NCBI RefSeq assembly: GCF_022348085.1
Contig: NZ_JAKRFN010000002.1
Location: forward strand, 1 to 64,000
Direction of reading: 5' to 3'
DNA length: 64,000 nt
DNA from: Mycobacterium sp. PSTR-4-N
Lineage (GTDB): Bacteria; Actinomycetota; Actinomycetes; Mycobacteriales; Mycobacteriaceae
Both the position numbers and the translations under genes were made by a program. Below the pieces are notes generated by a model that saw only the letters and a list, made by a program, of their open reading frames with translations, searched no databases and was not told where the DNA came from. Of this stretch, positions 9,593 to 17,622 are shown one piece after another. The first letter of the stretch is position 1. Each line of letters opens with the position of its first letter.

Positions 9593-10585
9593 CTACGTCG
9601 CCGGATAGGCGTGCACGAGAGCGGATGCCAGCTTCGGTACGGCGTGCGTGAGGGTGTGTTCGGCCTCGTGCGCGATGCGGTGCGCGTCGGCGAGACTGAC
9701 GTTCGGGTCGATGTCGAGTTCGGCATCGGCGTGGAGGCGGTGCCCGATCCACCGCATCTTCACGCTGCGGACGGCGGTGACACCGGGCGCGGCCGCCAGT
9801 GCCGCCTCGGCCCTGTCGACGAGCCGCGGATCGACGCCGTCCATGAGACGACGGAAGATGTCACGGATCGCCGTGCGCAGCACCGCGAGGATCGCGACGG
9901 TGATCACGACACCGATGACAGGGTCGGCCAGCGGAAAGCCCAACGCACTGCCGGCTGCGCCGAACAGCACCGCCAGCGAAGTGAATCCGTCAGTGCGAGC
10001 ATGTAATCCGTCGGCCACAAGAGCCGCTGAGCCGATCTTCCTGCCGACGCGGATTCGGTACAGCGCGACCCACTCGTTGCCGAGAAAGCCGACCAGGCCC
10101 GCGACGGCGACCCAGCCCACATGCTCGATGGGCACCGGGTTGATCAGGCGGCGCACGGACTCGATGCCCGCGATGACTGCGGACAGCGCGATCATCGCGA
10201 CGACGAACAGGCCGGCGAGATCCTCGGCCCGGCCGAAGCCATAGGTGTAGCGCCGCGTCGCCGCTCTGGTGCCCAGAGCGAAGGCGATCCACAGCGGGAT
10301 CGCGGTCAGGGCGTCGGAGAAGTTGTGGATGGTGTCGGCCAGCAATGCCACCGACCCCGAGACGGCGACGATGCCGATCTGGGCGAGCGCTGTGACGCCG
10401 AGGACGAAAAGGCTGATCTTCACCGCGCGGATCCCGGCGGCGCTCGATTCGAGCGCGCTGTCGATGCTGTCCCCGGCATCGTGACTGTGCGGGGCGAAAA
10501 TCTCGCGCAGCGCTGCGCCGACGGTGCCGCCGTGATGATGGTCGTGCTCGTGATGGTGGTGAGGAGGGTGCGCGTCGTGACTCAT
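9593..10585 (-). CDS. cation diffusion facilitator (CDF) metal exporter
   Basis: A 330-residue membrane exporter for divalent metals such as Zn or Co. The N-terminus is His-rich (HPPHHHHEHDHHH, residues 7-19). Transmembrane helices follow, with the CDF signature LLADTIHNFSDAL carrying the Asp/His site, then HARTDGFTSLAVL, and a C-terminal ferredoxin-like cytoplasmic domain (MRWIGHRLHADAELDID). ATG 10585 overlaps the stop of the upstream ArsR gene by 4 bp, so the pair is coupled. Expression is probably controlled by that regulator. Confidence 0.92.
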   Translation of the reverse strand: MSHDAHPPHHHHEHDHHHGGTVGAALREIFAPHSHDAGDSIDSALESSAAGIRAVKISLFVLGVTALAQIGIVAVSGSVALLADTIHNFSDALTAIPLWIAFALGTRAATRRYTYGFGRAEDLAGLFVVAMIALSAVIAGIESVRRLINPVPIEHVGWVAVAGLVGFLGNEWVALYRIRVGRKIGSAALVADGLHARTDGFTSLAVLFGAAGSALGFPLADPVIGVVITVAILAVLRTAIRDIFRRLMDGVDPRLVDRAEAALAAAPGVTAVRSVKMRWIGHRLHADAELDIDPNVSLADAHRIAHEAEHTLTHAVPKLASALVHAYPAT

Positions 10586-10980
10586 GCCGGCTGCTCTCCG
10601 GTCGTCTCTGAGTGCAGGACAGCGAGTTCGGAGGCGTCGCGATGATGCCCGGGGACACCGGGCCCGGCGTGTTCGGCGTTGTACACCGCGTCGGTGACCA
10701 GTTGCCGCACGTGCTCGTTGTCCAGGCTGTAGTAGATCGTGGTGCCGTCGCGGCGGGTACGGACGAGCCGCGCCATCCGCAGTTTGGCCAGGTGCTGGGA
10801 CACCGAGGGGGCAGGCTTTCCGATGTGGGCGGCGAGATCGTTCACCGACATCTCCCGGCTGCCCAGAGCCCACAGCACCTGAACTCGCGTGGCGTCCGCG
10901 AGCATGCGGAACACCTCGACGACGAGGTCGACCTGGTCATCGGGAAGTCGACGCGTGCATCCCCGCGTATCTGCATGCAT
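10582..10980 (-). CDS. ArsR/SmtB-family metalloregulator
   Basis: A 132-residue winged-helix repressor starting at ATG 10980. The recognition region SVNDLAAHIGKPAPSVSQHLAKLRMARLV is typical of the family. In the alpha-5 region the SmtB/CzrA ligand pattern D-x-H-x10-H-x2-H/E reads N-x-H-x10-N-x2-H here. Only two of the four standard ligands are therefore kept, and the metal specificity may differ; His2 and Cys8 at the N-terminus could contribute. It is coupled to the CDF exporter. A perfect inverted repeat covers its start codon, which indicates autoregulation. Confidence 0.9.
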   Translation of the reverse strand: MHADTRGCTRRLPDDQVDLVVEVFRMLADATRVQVLWALGSREMSVNDLAAHIGKPAPSVSQHLAKLRMARLVRTRRDGTTIYYSLDNEHVRQLVTDAVYNAEHAGPGVPGHHRDASELAVLHSETTGEQPA

Positions 10981-10989
10981 ACGCAGATA
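10968..10989. promoter_or_regulatory. ArsR operator-like inverted repeat
   Basis: Perfect 7-bp arms TATCTGC (10968-10974) and GCAGATA (10983-10989) with an 8-bp spacer span the start codon of the ArsR gene. This is the size and symmetry of an ArsR/SmtB operator. It lies in the 100-bp region shared with the divergent DUF302 gene. Confidence 0.6.
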
Positions 10990-11022
10990 GTAGGAACCTG
11001 CGACGCAGTCGGCAAGCAGCAT

Positions 11023-11038
11023 ATACCCCCGCTGGTAT
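11023..11038 (+). promoter_or_regulatory. copper-box-like site upstream of DUF302-mmcO
   Basis: ATACCCCCGCTGGTAT aligns with the ATACCCCCAGGGGTAT core upstream of mmpS. The outer arms ATACC/GGTAT are conserved and the inner bases diverge. It lies 42 bp before the DUF302 start and upstream of the multicopper oxidase. Confidence 0.5.
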
Positions 11039-11080
11039 CGTGAGAGCGAGCCCGATGACGTGCCGAAACGAGGAGCAGAG

Positions 11081-11482
11081 ATGTCGTACGCGCTGTCGAC
11101 CACCGTCCACACGAGCTTCGCCGACGCGGTCGAGAAGACCCGGCAGGCGCTCGCCGAGCAGGGGTTCGGGGTGCTCACCGAGATCGACATGAAAGCGACG
11201 CTGAAGGCCAAACTCGGCGAGGACATAGAGGACTACCTGATCCTCGGGGCCTGCAATCCCCCGCTGGCGCACCGCGCCGTCGAGGCAGACCGTCAGATCG
11301 GATTGCTGCTGCCCTGCAACGTCGTCGTGCGCAGCGATCCGTCGCAGGACGGCGTGGTGATCATCGATGCGATGGACCCGAAGGTGATGGTGCAGGTCTC
11401 CGACAGCGCACAACTCAGTGAGGTGGCGGACGATGCCGCAGCCAAGCTGCGCGCCGCCCTTGCATCTCTCGACGCACCCTAG
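11081..11482 (+). CDS. DUF302 protein
   Basis: A 133-residue cytoplasmic protein with the DUF302 pattern, including TEIDMKATLKAKLG and YLILGACNPPLAHRAVEAD. ATG 11081 follows a GAGGAG ribosome site; a GTG at 11060 is less likely. DUF302 has no settled biochemical role. It is often found beside metal-resistance genes, as here: divergent from the ArsR-CDF pair and 47 bp upstream of the multicopper oxidase. The copper-box-like site upstream suggests a copper-responsive operon. Confidence 0.85.
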   Translation: MSYALSTTVHTSFADAVEKTRQALAEQGFGVLTEIDMKATLKAKLGEDIEDYLILGACNPPLAHRAVEADRQIGLLLPCNVVVRSDPSQDGVVIIDAMDPKVMVQVSDSAQLSEVADDAAAKLRAALASLDAP

Positions 11483-11529
11483 ACTTCGTACCCTAGCCGG
11501 GAAACGGTTCGGGGCGTAGATCTGCTGAC

Positions 11530-13035
11530 ATGGCACGCTCAGAGCTGCGCCGGGCAGAGAGCGGTGCGCGACCGCGGTGGAGTCGGCGTGACTTCCTCGC
11601 GGGCAGTGTCGCCGCAGCCGCAGCGTTGACGGCCTGCGGTCGACTCCCCGTGTCACCTACTGACCGCGGGTTCGACATGATGGCAGCGATCGAGCGCACG
11701 GAAGCGCAGCGCCCGCACTCGGGCCGCACCGTGTCGGCCACCCTGACTCCGCAGCGCGCACCTGTTGATCTGGGTGGAATCGATGTCCACACCTTGGCCT
11801 ACGGCGATGCCGTTCCCGGTCCACTGATCCGGGCGAACGTGGGCGACGAGCTCGCCGTGACGGTGCACAACCGCCTCGATCACCCCACGTCGGTGCACTG
11901 GCACGGCATCACCCTGCGCAACGACATGGACGGCGCCGCCCCCGCCACGCCGAACATCGGCGCCGGGCAGTCGTTCACGTATCGGTTCTCCGCCCCGCAC
12001 CCGGGCACCTACTGGGCGCATCCGCACACCGGCCTCGACGCCGACTACGGCCTGTACCTGCCCGTGATCATCGATGATCCCCGCGAACGCGGTGACTACG
12101 ATGCGGAATGGATTGTCGTACTCGACGATTGGACTGATGGCGTCGGACCGAGCCCTGACCGGCTGTTCGACGCTCTCCGCAACCGGGGCATGGGCCGAAT
12201 GCCCGGTATGGGCCGGATCGGTTCCAGCCTCCTCGGCGGTGACGCCGGCGACGTCCGCTATCCCGCCTACCTGATCAACGGGCGCGTCCCGGCCGCGCCG
12301 ACCAACTTCATTGCGCGGCCCGGGCAGCGCATCCGCATCCGTCTGATCAATGCCGCGTCCGACACAGCGTTCCGCGTCGCCATGGCCGGCCACCCGCTGA
12401 CCGTCACGCACACCGACGGCTACCCCGTCGTACCGACCGACGTCGATGCATTACTGATCGGAATGGGCGAACGCTACGACGTCCTCGTCACCGCGCGGGA
12501 TGGCGTCTTTGCGCTCGTCGCCGCGGCCGAGGGTAAGAACGCGCTCGCCCGCGCCCTGCTGACGACCGCGGCGGGCGGCCCGCCTGATATCGACTTCCTG
12601 CCGACCGAACTGAATGGTCGAGTCGGCACCGTGCGCACGTTCACCGCGCCGCCCGAGGCGAACCTGTGGTCGGGGAGATCGGACGTGAACCTGCAGGCGC
12701 GCCTCTCGGGCGGCATGATGCGCTACGACTGGGCCATCAACGGAGCGTCCTACGAGAGCCGTCAGCCTCTCGGGATCAGGCAGGGTCAGAGTGCCACCCT
12801 GTCCTTCGCGAACACGACGATGATGTGGCATCCCATGCATCTGCACGGCCACACTTTCCAGATCGTCACGGCCGACGGCAGGCCGGGCGCTCGCAAGGAC
12901 ACCGTAATCGTGGCGCCGAGACAGAACGTCGGTGTCGCTTTGCTCGCCGACAACCCTGGGATCTGGATGTTGCACTGTCACAACACATATCACCAGGCCG
13001 CCGGCATGATGACCAGCCTCGACTACACGGCGTGA
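11530..13035 (+). CDS. mmcO: Tat-exported multicopper oxidase lipoprotein
   Basis: A 501-residue copper enzyme that oxidises Cu(I) or organic substrates outside the membrane. It has a Tat motif (SRRDFLAG, residues 18-25) and a lipobox LTAC (Cys36). The copper ligand motifs are HWHG near 123-126, HPHTG near 164, HPMHLHGHTF near 437, and HCHNTYHQAAGMM at 482-494. The last holds the type-1 copper Cys483, His488 and axial Met. Size and lipoprotein character match mycobacterial MmcO (Rv0846c), which protects against copper. A SHOCT protein gene overlaps its stop. Confidence 0.93.
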   Translation: MARSELRRAESGARPRWSRRDFLAGSVAAAAALTACGRLPVSPTDRGFDMMAAIERTEAQRPHSGRTVSATLTPQRAPVDLGGIDVHTLAYGDAVPGPLIRANVGDELAVTVHNRLDHPTSVHWHGITLRNDMDGAAPATPNIGAGQSFTYRFSAPHPGTYWAHPHTGLDADYGLYLPVIIDDPRERGDYDAEWIVVLDDWTDGVGPSPDRLFDALRNRGMGRMPGMGRIGSSLLGGDAGDVRYPAYLINGRVPAAPTNFIARPGQRIRIRLINAASDTAFRVAMAGHPLTVTHTDGYPVVPTDVDALLIGMGERYDVLVTARDGVFALVAAAEGKNALARALLTTAAGGPPDIDFLPTELNGRVGTVRTFTAPPEANLWSGRSDVNLQARLSGGMMRYDWAINGASYESRQPLGIRQGQSATLSFANTTMMWHPMHLHGHTFQIVTADGRPGARKDTVIVAPRQNVGVALLADNPGIWMLHCHNTYHQAAGMMTSLDYTA

Positions 13036-13283
13036 CGCGCCGCTGCGGCCCACGGCTGGGCTACGCTTGGATGGCGGTCGGCATGGTGCTGTTCTGGGCA
13101 CTGGTCATCGGCGGCATCGTGATGCTGATCCGTCTCGCCACCGGCAACCACGCCGCCGGCGGAGCGACCCCACCTGACACCGATGCACGGCAGTTGCTCG
13201 CTCTGCGGTTCGCCCGCGGGGAAATCGACGAGGCGGAATTCCGCGGCAAGCTCGCCGTCCTGCGTGACCACGTCCACCTGTGA
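13032..13283 (+). CDS. SHOCT-domain membrane protein
   Basis: An 83-residue protein starting at GTG 13032, overlapping the oxidase stop by 4 bp (GTGA). One transmembrane segment lies at about 14-34. A short linker leads to a C-terminal SHOCT motif, LLALRFARGEIDEAEFRGKL. SHOCT domains are short helical modules of unclear role, often in stress operons. The tight coupling to the multicopper oxidase suggests a helper role in envelope copper handling; that is inference. Confidence 0.75.
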   Translation: MTRRCGPRLGYAWMAVGMVLFWALVIGGIVMLIRLATGNHAAGGATPPDTDARQLLALRFARGEIDEAEFRGKLAVLRDHVHL

Positions 13284-13317
13284 GACGCGCAGACCAGGGC
13301 GGCCTGGTCAAACTCTG

Positions 13318-13390
13318 TGGAGCTAAGGGGAATCGAACCCCTGACCTACTCGATGCGAACGAGTCGCGCTACCAACTGCGCCATAGCCCC
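13318..13390 (-). tRNA. tRNA-Ala (anticodon CGC)
   Basis: Read on the minus strand, the 73 bases fold as a full cloverleaf: acceptor GGGGCTA/TAGCTCC, D-arm GCGCAGTTGGTAGCGC, anticodon arm ACTCG-TTCGCAT-CGAGT, and T-arm AGGGGTTCGATTCCCCT. The anticodon is CGC (codon GCG). The acceptor carries the G3:U70 wobble that identifies tRNA-Ala. CCA is not encoded. Confidence 0.97.
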
Positions 13391-13442
13391 TGATACCGGT
13401 AGCAGGCTACCAGTCGCCGGTCAGCGGCAGAAATCGCCTGGA

Positions 13443-14474
13443 CTACTGCCCCGCCGCCCGAGGCAAGTCGTAGTGCCGGGCGAAGGCCACGTATTCGAGA
13501 TGCTCGAACTCCGGGTCCTCGTCATCGATCTCGAGGACGGCGGCGCCGGGCCGGCGCAACCGTGACGGGACGACGTCGAACTCCTGATCGCTGGTGTTCT
13601 CGACCCCGAGCCGTGACCGCGAGATCCGCTGTGCGCGGCGGCGCCGCAATTGCTCCTCGATGCGGGTCTGACGCCGCAGATACGCCAGGTACAGCAGGGT
13701 GATCGACGCGATCGTGGCGCAGGCCCACCACATCGACGCCGACCAGGTGAGTGCCGCCACCGCGCTGGCGAGGATCAGGACCGCCATCACGGCCAGCGTG
13801 CGGGCGCGGAAGCGATACTTACGCGCGCTCACCGCCGCCGCGGTCGTTGACTCACGCCGGCGGCGACGCGAATCGGCGATGCGCAGGTCGGTGTCCGCGG
13901 GCGGCTCCAGACCTGAGGAATCCTCGACGTACTCGTATTCGTCCTCGTTACGAACCTGCTCACCACGGGGTGCGTCGTCGTCGGCGGCGGACAGCTCTTC
14001 GGCGTCCTCGAGGTCGTCGTCCGCGTCGTCGTGGACGCTCTCGCCGTCGTTGCGGAGGTCATCGAGGTCGTCCACCTCGGCGCGGGCGTCCACGCGAAGC
14101 GTCCCGGTGGTCGTCACCGTGTCCGCGGCCGGCAACGCGTCGGACTCCTCCACCACGTCGACGTCGAGGTAGTCGGGCTCGTCGCTCTCCCGCGTGTCGG
14201 CGGCCACCATCACCACGGCGTGGCCAGGCGCGTCGTCGGCCTGCACGTCGCCGTCGTCGTCGGACGGTTGCCAGTGCGGATCGCTGCGATGCCCCGCAGC
14301 CGGCCCGCGCCGGCGCAGCCGCGCACCGGCACCGCTGTTGAGCACACGGGTGGCCAGAGCGACATCGCTGGTGCGGCGCACGGCGTCGCGCTTGCTGATC
14401 AACATCGGCACCAGCACGAACAGCCAGAGCACGACGAGGGAGATCCAGAGGAGAGATTGGGGGATGCTTGGCAT
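13443..14474 (-). CDS. glpR: GlpR-like divisome membrane receptor
   Basis: A 343-residue membrane protein. An N-terminal transmembrane segment (about 8-25) leads to a long acidic, probably disordered region rich in Asp/Glu (about 70-200). A pair of helices follows (about 226-272) and a basic/acidic tail. ATG 14474 follows an AAAGGAG site. In corynebacteria the membrane receptor GlpR is encoded beside the gephyrin/MoeA-like protein Glp; together they link SepF and the divisome to polar growth. The M. tuberculosis counterpart is Rv0996. Assignment rests on architecture and the galU-glp-rimJ context. Confidence 0.7.
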   Translation of the reverse strand: MPSIPQSLLWISLVVLWLFVLVPMLISKRDAVRRTSDVALATRVLNSGAGARLRRRGPAAGHRSDPHWQPSDDDGDVQADDAPGHAVVMVAADTRESDEPDYLDVDVVEESDALPAADTVTTTGTLRVDARAEVDDLDDLRNDGESVHDDADDDLEDAEELSAADDDAPRGEQVRNEDEYEYVEDSSGLEPPADTDLRIADSRRRRRESTTAAAVSARKYRFRARTLAVMAVLILASAVAALTWSASMWWACATIASITLLYLAYLRRQTRIEEQLRRRRAQRISRSRLGVENTSDQEFDVVPSRLRRPGAAVLEIDDEDPEFEHLEYVAFARHYDLPRAAGQ

Positions 14475-14543
14475 GGCGCCTGCTCCTTTCCCCATCAGGC
14501 TAGGTCTGTTCGACCAGCGCATCCGTGAGCGGCGCGCCGGGAC

Positions 14544-14561
14544 AATTACACACCTGTAATT
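14544..14561. promoter_or_regulatory. palindrome upstream of glpR
   Basis: Perfect inverted repeat AATTACA (14544-14550) and TGTAATT (14555-14561) with spacer CACC. It lies about 70 bp upstream of the glpR start in an otherwise GC-rich region. The protein that binds it is unknown. Confidence 0.5.
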
Positions 14562-14581
14562 CGCTGAGTACAAGCACCAAA

Positions 14582-14599
14582 CGTCACACGTGTCACATC
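14582..14599. promoter_or_regulatory. MtrA-like tandem repeat
   Basis: Two adjoining 9-mers, GTCACACGT and GTCACATCA, share the GTCACA core in direct orientation. This resembles the loosely conserved MtrA-binding repeats described upstream of dnaA and cell-wall genes. It lies about 108 bp upstream of glpR. Binding is inferred. Confidence 0.4.
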
Positions 14600-14627
14600 A
14601 GCCACAGAGGGGCCGGCAAAGGGGCGC

Positions 14628-15284
14628 TCACGCCCACGACGCCCGCCCCGCCCGCACCAGTGCGGAGGTCACCGAACCGTTGACCTCCTCGATCGTGAGC
14701 GCCACCAGCAAGTGGTCCCGCCACGCGCCGTCGACGTCCAGATAGCGCCGCAGCAGGCCCTCCTCTCGGAAACCGGCCTTTGCCAGAACCGCACGGCTCG
14801 CGGAGTTCTCCGGACGCACCGTGGCCTCCACCCGGTGCAGCATCACCGGCCCGAAGCAGTGGTCCAGGCCCAATGCCAGCGCCCCGGTGGCAACTCCTCC
14901 CCCGACGAACTCGCGAGCCACCCAGTACCCGATCCACGCCGACCGCAGCGCGCCGTGCGTGACGTTTCCGATGGTCAACTGACCTGCGAATCGTCCGTCC
15001 AGTTCGATCACGTACGGCAGCATCCGCCCCTTGCGCGCCTCGGCCCGCAATCCCGAACACACCGCAGGCCATGATGAGACCGCATGGCGCAGTTGCCAAT
15101 CCATGTCCGTCGACGGCTCCCACGGCTCGAGGTGCGCGCGATCGGCCAACCGGATCCTGCTCCACTGCGCCGCGTCGCGCAGACGCACGGGGCGCAGTCG
15201 AACCGTGCCCGCGGACACCCGCAGTGGACCGACAGGTTGCGGCCAACCGGGGTGCTGCGAACGGGAGCCGAGGAGGTTCATCAC
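14628..15284 (-). CDS. rimJ: RimJ/RimL-type GNAT N-acetyltransferase
   Basis: A 218-residue GNAT enzyme of the family that acetylates N-termini of ribosomal or other proteins. The acetyl-CoA-binding region is seen as IGYWVAREFVGGGVATGAL, and the C-terminal RVEATVRPENSASRAVLAKAGFREEGLLRR pattern is typical of RimJ/RimL. ATG codons lie at 15284 and 15281. It sits between glpR and the glp/moeA-like gene on the same strand, as in M. tuberculosis Rv0995. Its true substrate is unknown. Confidence 0.87.
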   Translation of the reverse strand: MMNLLGSRSQHPGWPQPVGPLRVSAGTVRLRPVRLRDAAQWSRIRLADRAHLEPWEPSTDMDWQLRHAVSSWPAVCSGLRAEARKGRMLPYVIELDGRFAGQLTIGNVTHGALRSAWIGYWVAREFVGGGVATGALALGLDHCFGPVMLHRVEATVRPENSASRAVLAKAGFREEGLLRRYLDVDGAWRDHLLVALTIEEVNGSVTSALVRAGRASWA

Positions 15285-15302
15285 GTCAGGGCGGGTTCGG
15301 TC

Positions 15303-16571
15303 TCAGCCGCGCTGAGCCAGGAACGCGACGTCGACGATCTCGCCGGTGCGGATCTGCTCGGCGTCACTGGGCACGATCACCAGGCAGTTTGCTTCGGCGA
15401 GCGTGGCCAACAGATGCGACGACGCGCCCGGCGCCCCACCGAGCGCTTGCACCAGGTACTCGCCGGTGTCCTGATCGCGCATCAACTGCCCCCGCAGGTA
15501 ACCCTTGCGGCCGACCACCGAGGTGATCGGCGACAGCGCCCGCGCCTGCACGATCCGCCGCATGGGCTGTCGCTTCCCCAGCGACAGACGCAGCAGCGGC
15601 CGCACCATGACCTCGAAAACGACCAGCGCGCTGACCGGATTGGCGGGCAGCAGGAACACCGGTACGCCATCACTGCCGAGCTGACCGAAACCCTGCACCG
15701 ATCCAGGGTGCATCCCGATGCGGGTCACCTCCATGTCGCCCAACTGAGCCAGCACCGAGCGCACACCCTCGGCCGCCGCGCCACCGACCGCCCCCGCGAT
15801 CACCACCGCTTCGGCTCGGCCCAGCTGCCCTTCGACGACCTCGCGCAGCTGCGCGGGATCGGTGGGCACGATGCCGACACGGTTCACCTCGGCGCCGGCA
15901 TCCCGTCCGGCAGCAGCCAACGCGTAGGAGTTGACGTCGTAGACCTGACCGTTGCCGGGAGTGCGCGAAATGTCGACGAGCTCACCGCCCACACACATCA
16001 CCGACAAACGCGGTCGCGGATGAACCAGCACGCGCTCCCGGCCCACCGCGGCCAGCAGGCCCACCTGTGCGGGACCGATGATCGCCCCCGCGCGCACGGC
16101 GACGTCGCCGGGCTGAACGTCGTCACCGGTACGGCGCACGTACGCTCCCGAGCGGACTCCGCGAAGCACACGCACCCGCGATTCCCCGCCGTCGGTCCAT
16201 CGCAACGGCAACACCGCGTCGGCCAGCGTCGGCATCGGCGCGCCGGTCTGCACGCGTGCGGCCTGGCGCGGCTGCAACCGACTCGGCGTGCGAGATCCGG
16301 CCTCGATCAGCCCCATCACCGGGAGGCTGAGGTCTCTGTTGTCGGGCTCTTCGCCGTCACCGCCGTCCGGACCACCGCCGATACCCAGCACGTCGACACT
16401 GCGGACCGCGTACCCGTCGATCGCCGCCTGATCGAACCCCGGCAGCGGTCGCTCGGTGACCACCTCTTCGGCGCACATCAAGCCTTGGGCCTCGGCGATC
16501 GCCACCCGTACCGGCCGCGGCGCCACCGCGGCCGCGGCTACCCGAGCCTGCTGCTCCTCCACCGAACGCAC
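15303..16571 (-). CDS. glp: MoeA/gephyrin-like protein (Glp)
   Basis: A 422-residue MoeA-fold protein starting at GTG 16571 after an AAAGG site. Visible MoeA segments are LPGFDQAAIDGYAVRS, RVQTGAPMP, the MPT-binding-like domain (LSVMCVGGELVD, VVIAGAVGGAAAEG) and PVFLLPANPVSALV. Canonical MoeA has GDE and GGVSVGxxD motifs; here they read GGEL and GAVGGAAAE. That departure argues against molybdenum insertion and for the SepF-binding role shown for corynebacterial Glp. Older annotations call it moeA (Rv0994). The neighbours galU, rimJ and glpR match that cluster. Confidence 0.78.
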   Translation of the reverse strand: MRSVEEQQARVAAAAVAPRPVRVAIAEAQGLMCAEEVVTERPLPGFDQAAIDGYAVRSVDVLGIGGGPDGGDGEEPDNRDLSLPVMGLIEAGSRTPSRLQPRQAARVQTGAPMPTLADAVLPLRWTDGGESRVRVLRGVRSGAYVRRTGDDVQPGDVAVRAGAIIGPAQVGLLAAVGRERVLVHPRPRLSVMCVGGELVDISRTPGNGQVYDVNSYALAAAGRDAGAEVNRVGIVPTDPAQLREVVEGQLGRAEAVVIAGAVGGAAAEGVRSVLAQLGDMEVTRIGMHPGSVQGFGQLGSDGVPVFLLPANPVSALVVFEVMVRPLLRLSLGKRQPMRRIVQARALSPITSVVGRKGYLRGQLMRDQDTGEYLVQALGGAPGASSHLLATLAEANCLVIVPSDAEQIRTGEIVDVAFLAQRG

Positions 16572-16633
16572 AGCATGCCTTTCTTCTGTTGAGCGCCTAC
16601 GCGCTCCGCAGAAGATACGCGTGATCGGTGGCG

Positions 16634-17557
16634 CTAGTGCTCGGCCGAATCCTGCCCGAGCCCCAGCCGCTCGACCAACCACCGCCGTAATTCGGGCCCG
16701 TAGTCGTCTCGCTCCAAGGCAAAGTCAACCGCAGCCTTCAAGTAGCCCCCGGGATTTCCCAGATCGTGTCGAGATCCGCGGTGGACCACGACGTGCACCG
16801 GATGTCCCTCGTCGATCAGCAGCGCGATGGCGTCGGTGAGTTGGAGCTCGCCGCCCGCACCGCGCGGAATCCGCTTGAGCGCGTCGAAAATGGCCCGGTC
16901 CAACACGTAGCGCCCGGCCGCCGCATACGGCGACGGCGCCTCCTCGGCCTTGGGTTTCTCCACCATGCCCTTGACCCGCAGCACGTTCGGGTTGGCGGCG
17001 TCGGGCACGGTCTCGACGTCGAACACGCCATAGGCACTGATGTCCTCGCGGTCGACCTCGATGGCACACAGCACCGAACCACCACGCTTGGCGCGCACCT
17101 TCGACATCGTTTCCAGCACGCCCGTGGGCAGCACCAGATCATCCGGCAGCAGCACGGCGATCGCGTCCTCATCGGGCGAGAGGCTGTCTTCCACACACCC
17201 GATCGCGTGCCCGAGCCCTTTCGGCTCCGCCTGCACCACAGACTCGACCTTGATCAGTGCCGGCGCGCGTCGCACCTTCTCCAACATGCTCTTCTTGCCG
17301 CGCGCCTCGAGCGTCCCCTCGAGCACCAGGTCCTCGACGAAGTGCGCGACCACGCCGTCCTTGCCCTCCGAGGTGATGATGATGAGCCGTTCGGCGCCGG
17401 CCTCGGCGGCCTCGGCGGCCACCAACTCGATGCCGGGCGTGTCGACGACGGGCAGCAACTCTTTGGGAACCGTCTTCGTCGCGGGCAGGAAACGGGTTCC
17501 CAGCCCCGCGGCGGGGACGACCGCGGTGTGCGGTATGGGAACTTCAGGCCGATTCAT
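16634..17557 (-). CDS. galU: UTP-glucose-1-phosphate uridylyltransferase
   Basis: A 307-residue GalU that makes UDP-glucose for trehalose, glycogen and cell-wall glycans. The nucleotidyltransferase signature AAGLGTRFLPATKTVPKE lies at about 16-33, with the acidic metal site LLPDDLVL and the GKKSMLEKVR and PKGLGHAI segments. It is divergent from the folate cyclo-ligase gene (66 bp apart) and lies 62 bp upstream of glp. It is probably the first gene of galU-glp-rimJ-glpR. Confidence 0.95.
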   Translation of the reverse strand: MNRPEVPIPHTAVVPAAGLGTRFLPATKTVPKELLPVVDTPGIELVAAEAAEAGAERLIIITSEGKDGVVAHFVEDLVLEGTLEARGKKSMLEKVRRAPALIKVESVVQAEPKGLGHAIGCVEDSLSPDEDAIAVLLPDDLVLPTGVLETMSKVRAKRGGSVLCAIEVDREDISAYGVFDVETVPDAANPNVLRVKGMVEKPKAEEAPSPYAAAGRYVLDRAIFDALKRIPRGAGGELQLTDAIALLIDEGHPVHVVVHRGSRHDLGNPGGYLKAAVDFALERDDYGPELRRWLVERLGLGQDSAEH

Positions 17558-17622
17558 CGTTCACACACTAACCTCTCGGGGTCGGTTGTTCTCTCCTTAC
17601 CCGGCACGCGGAAGGCTACTCA

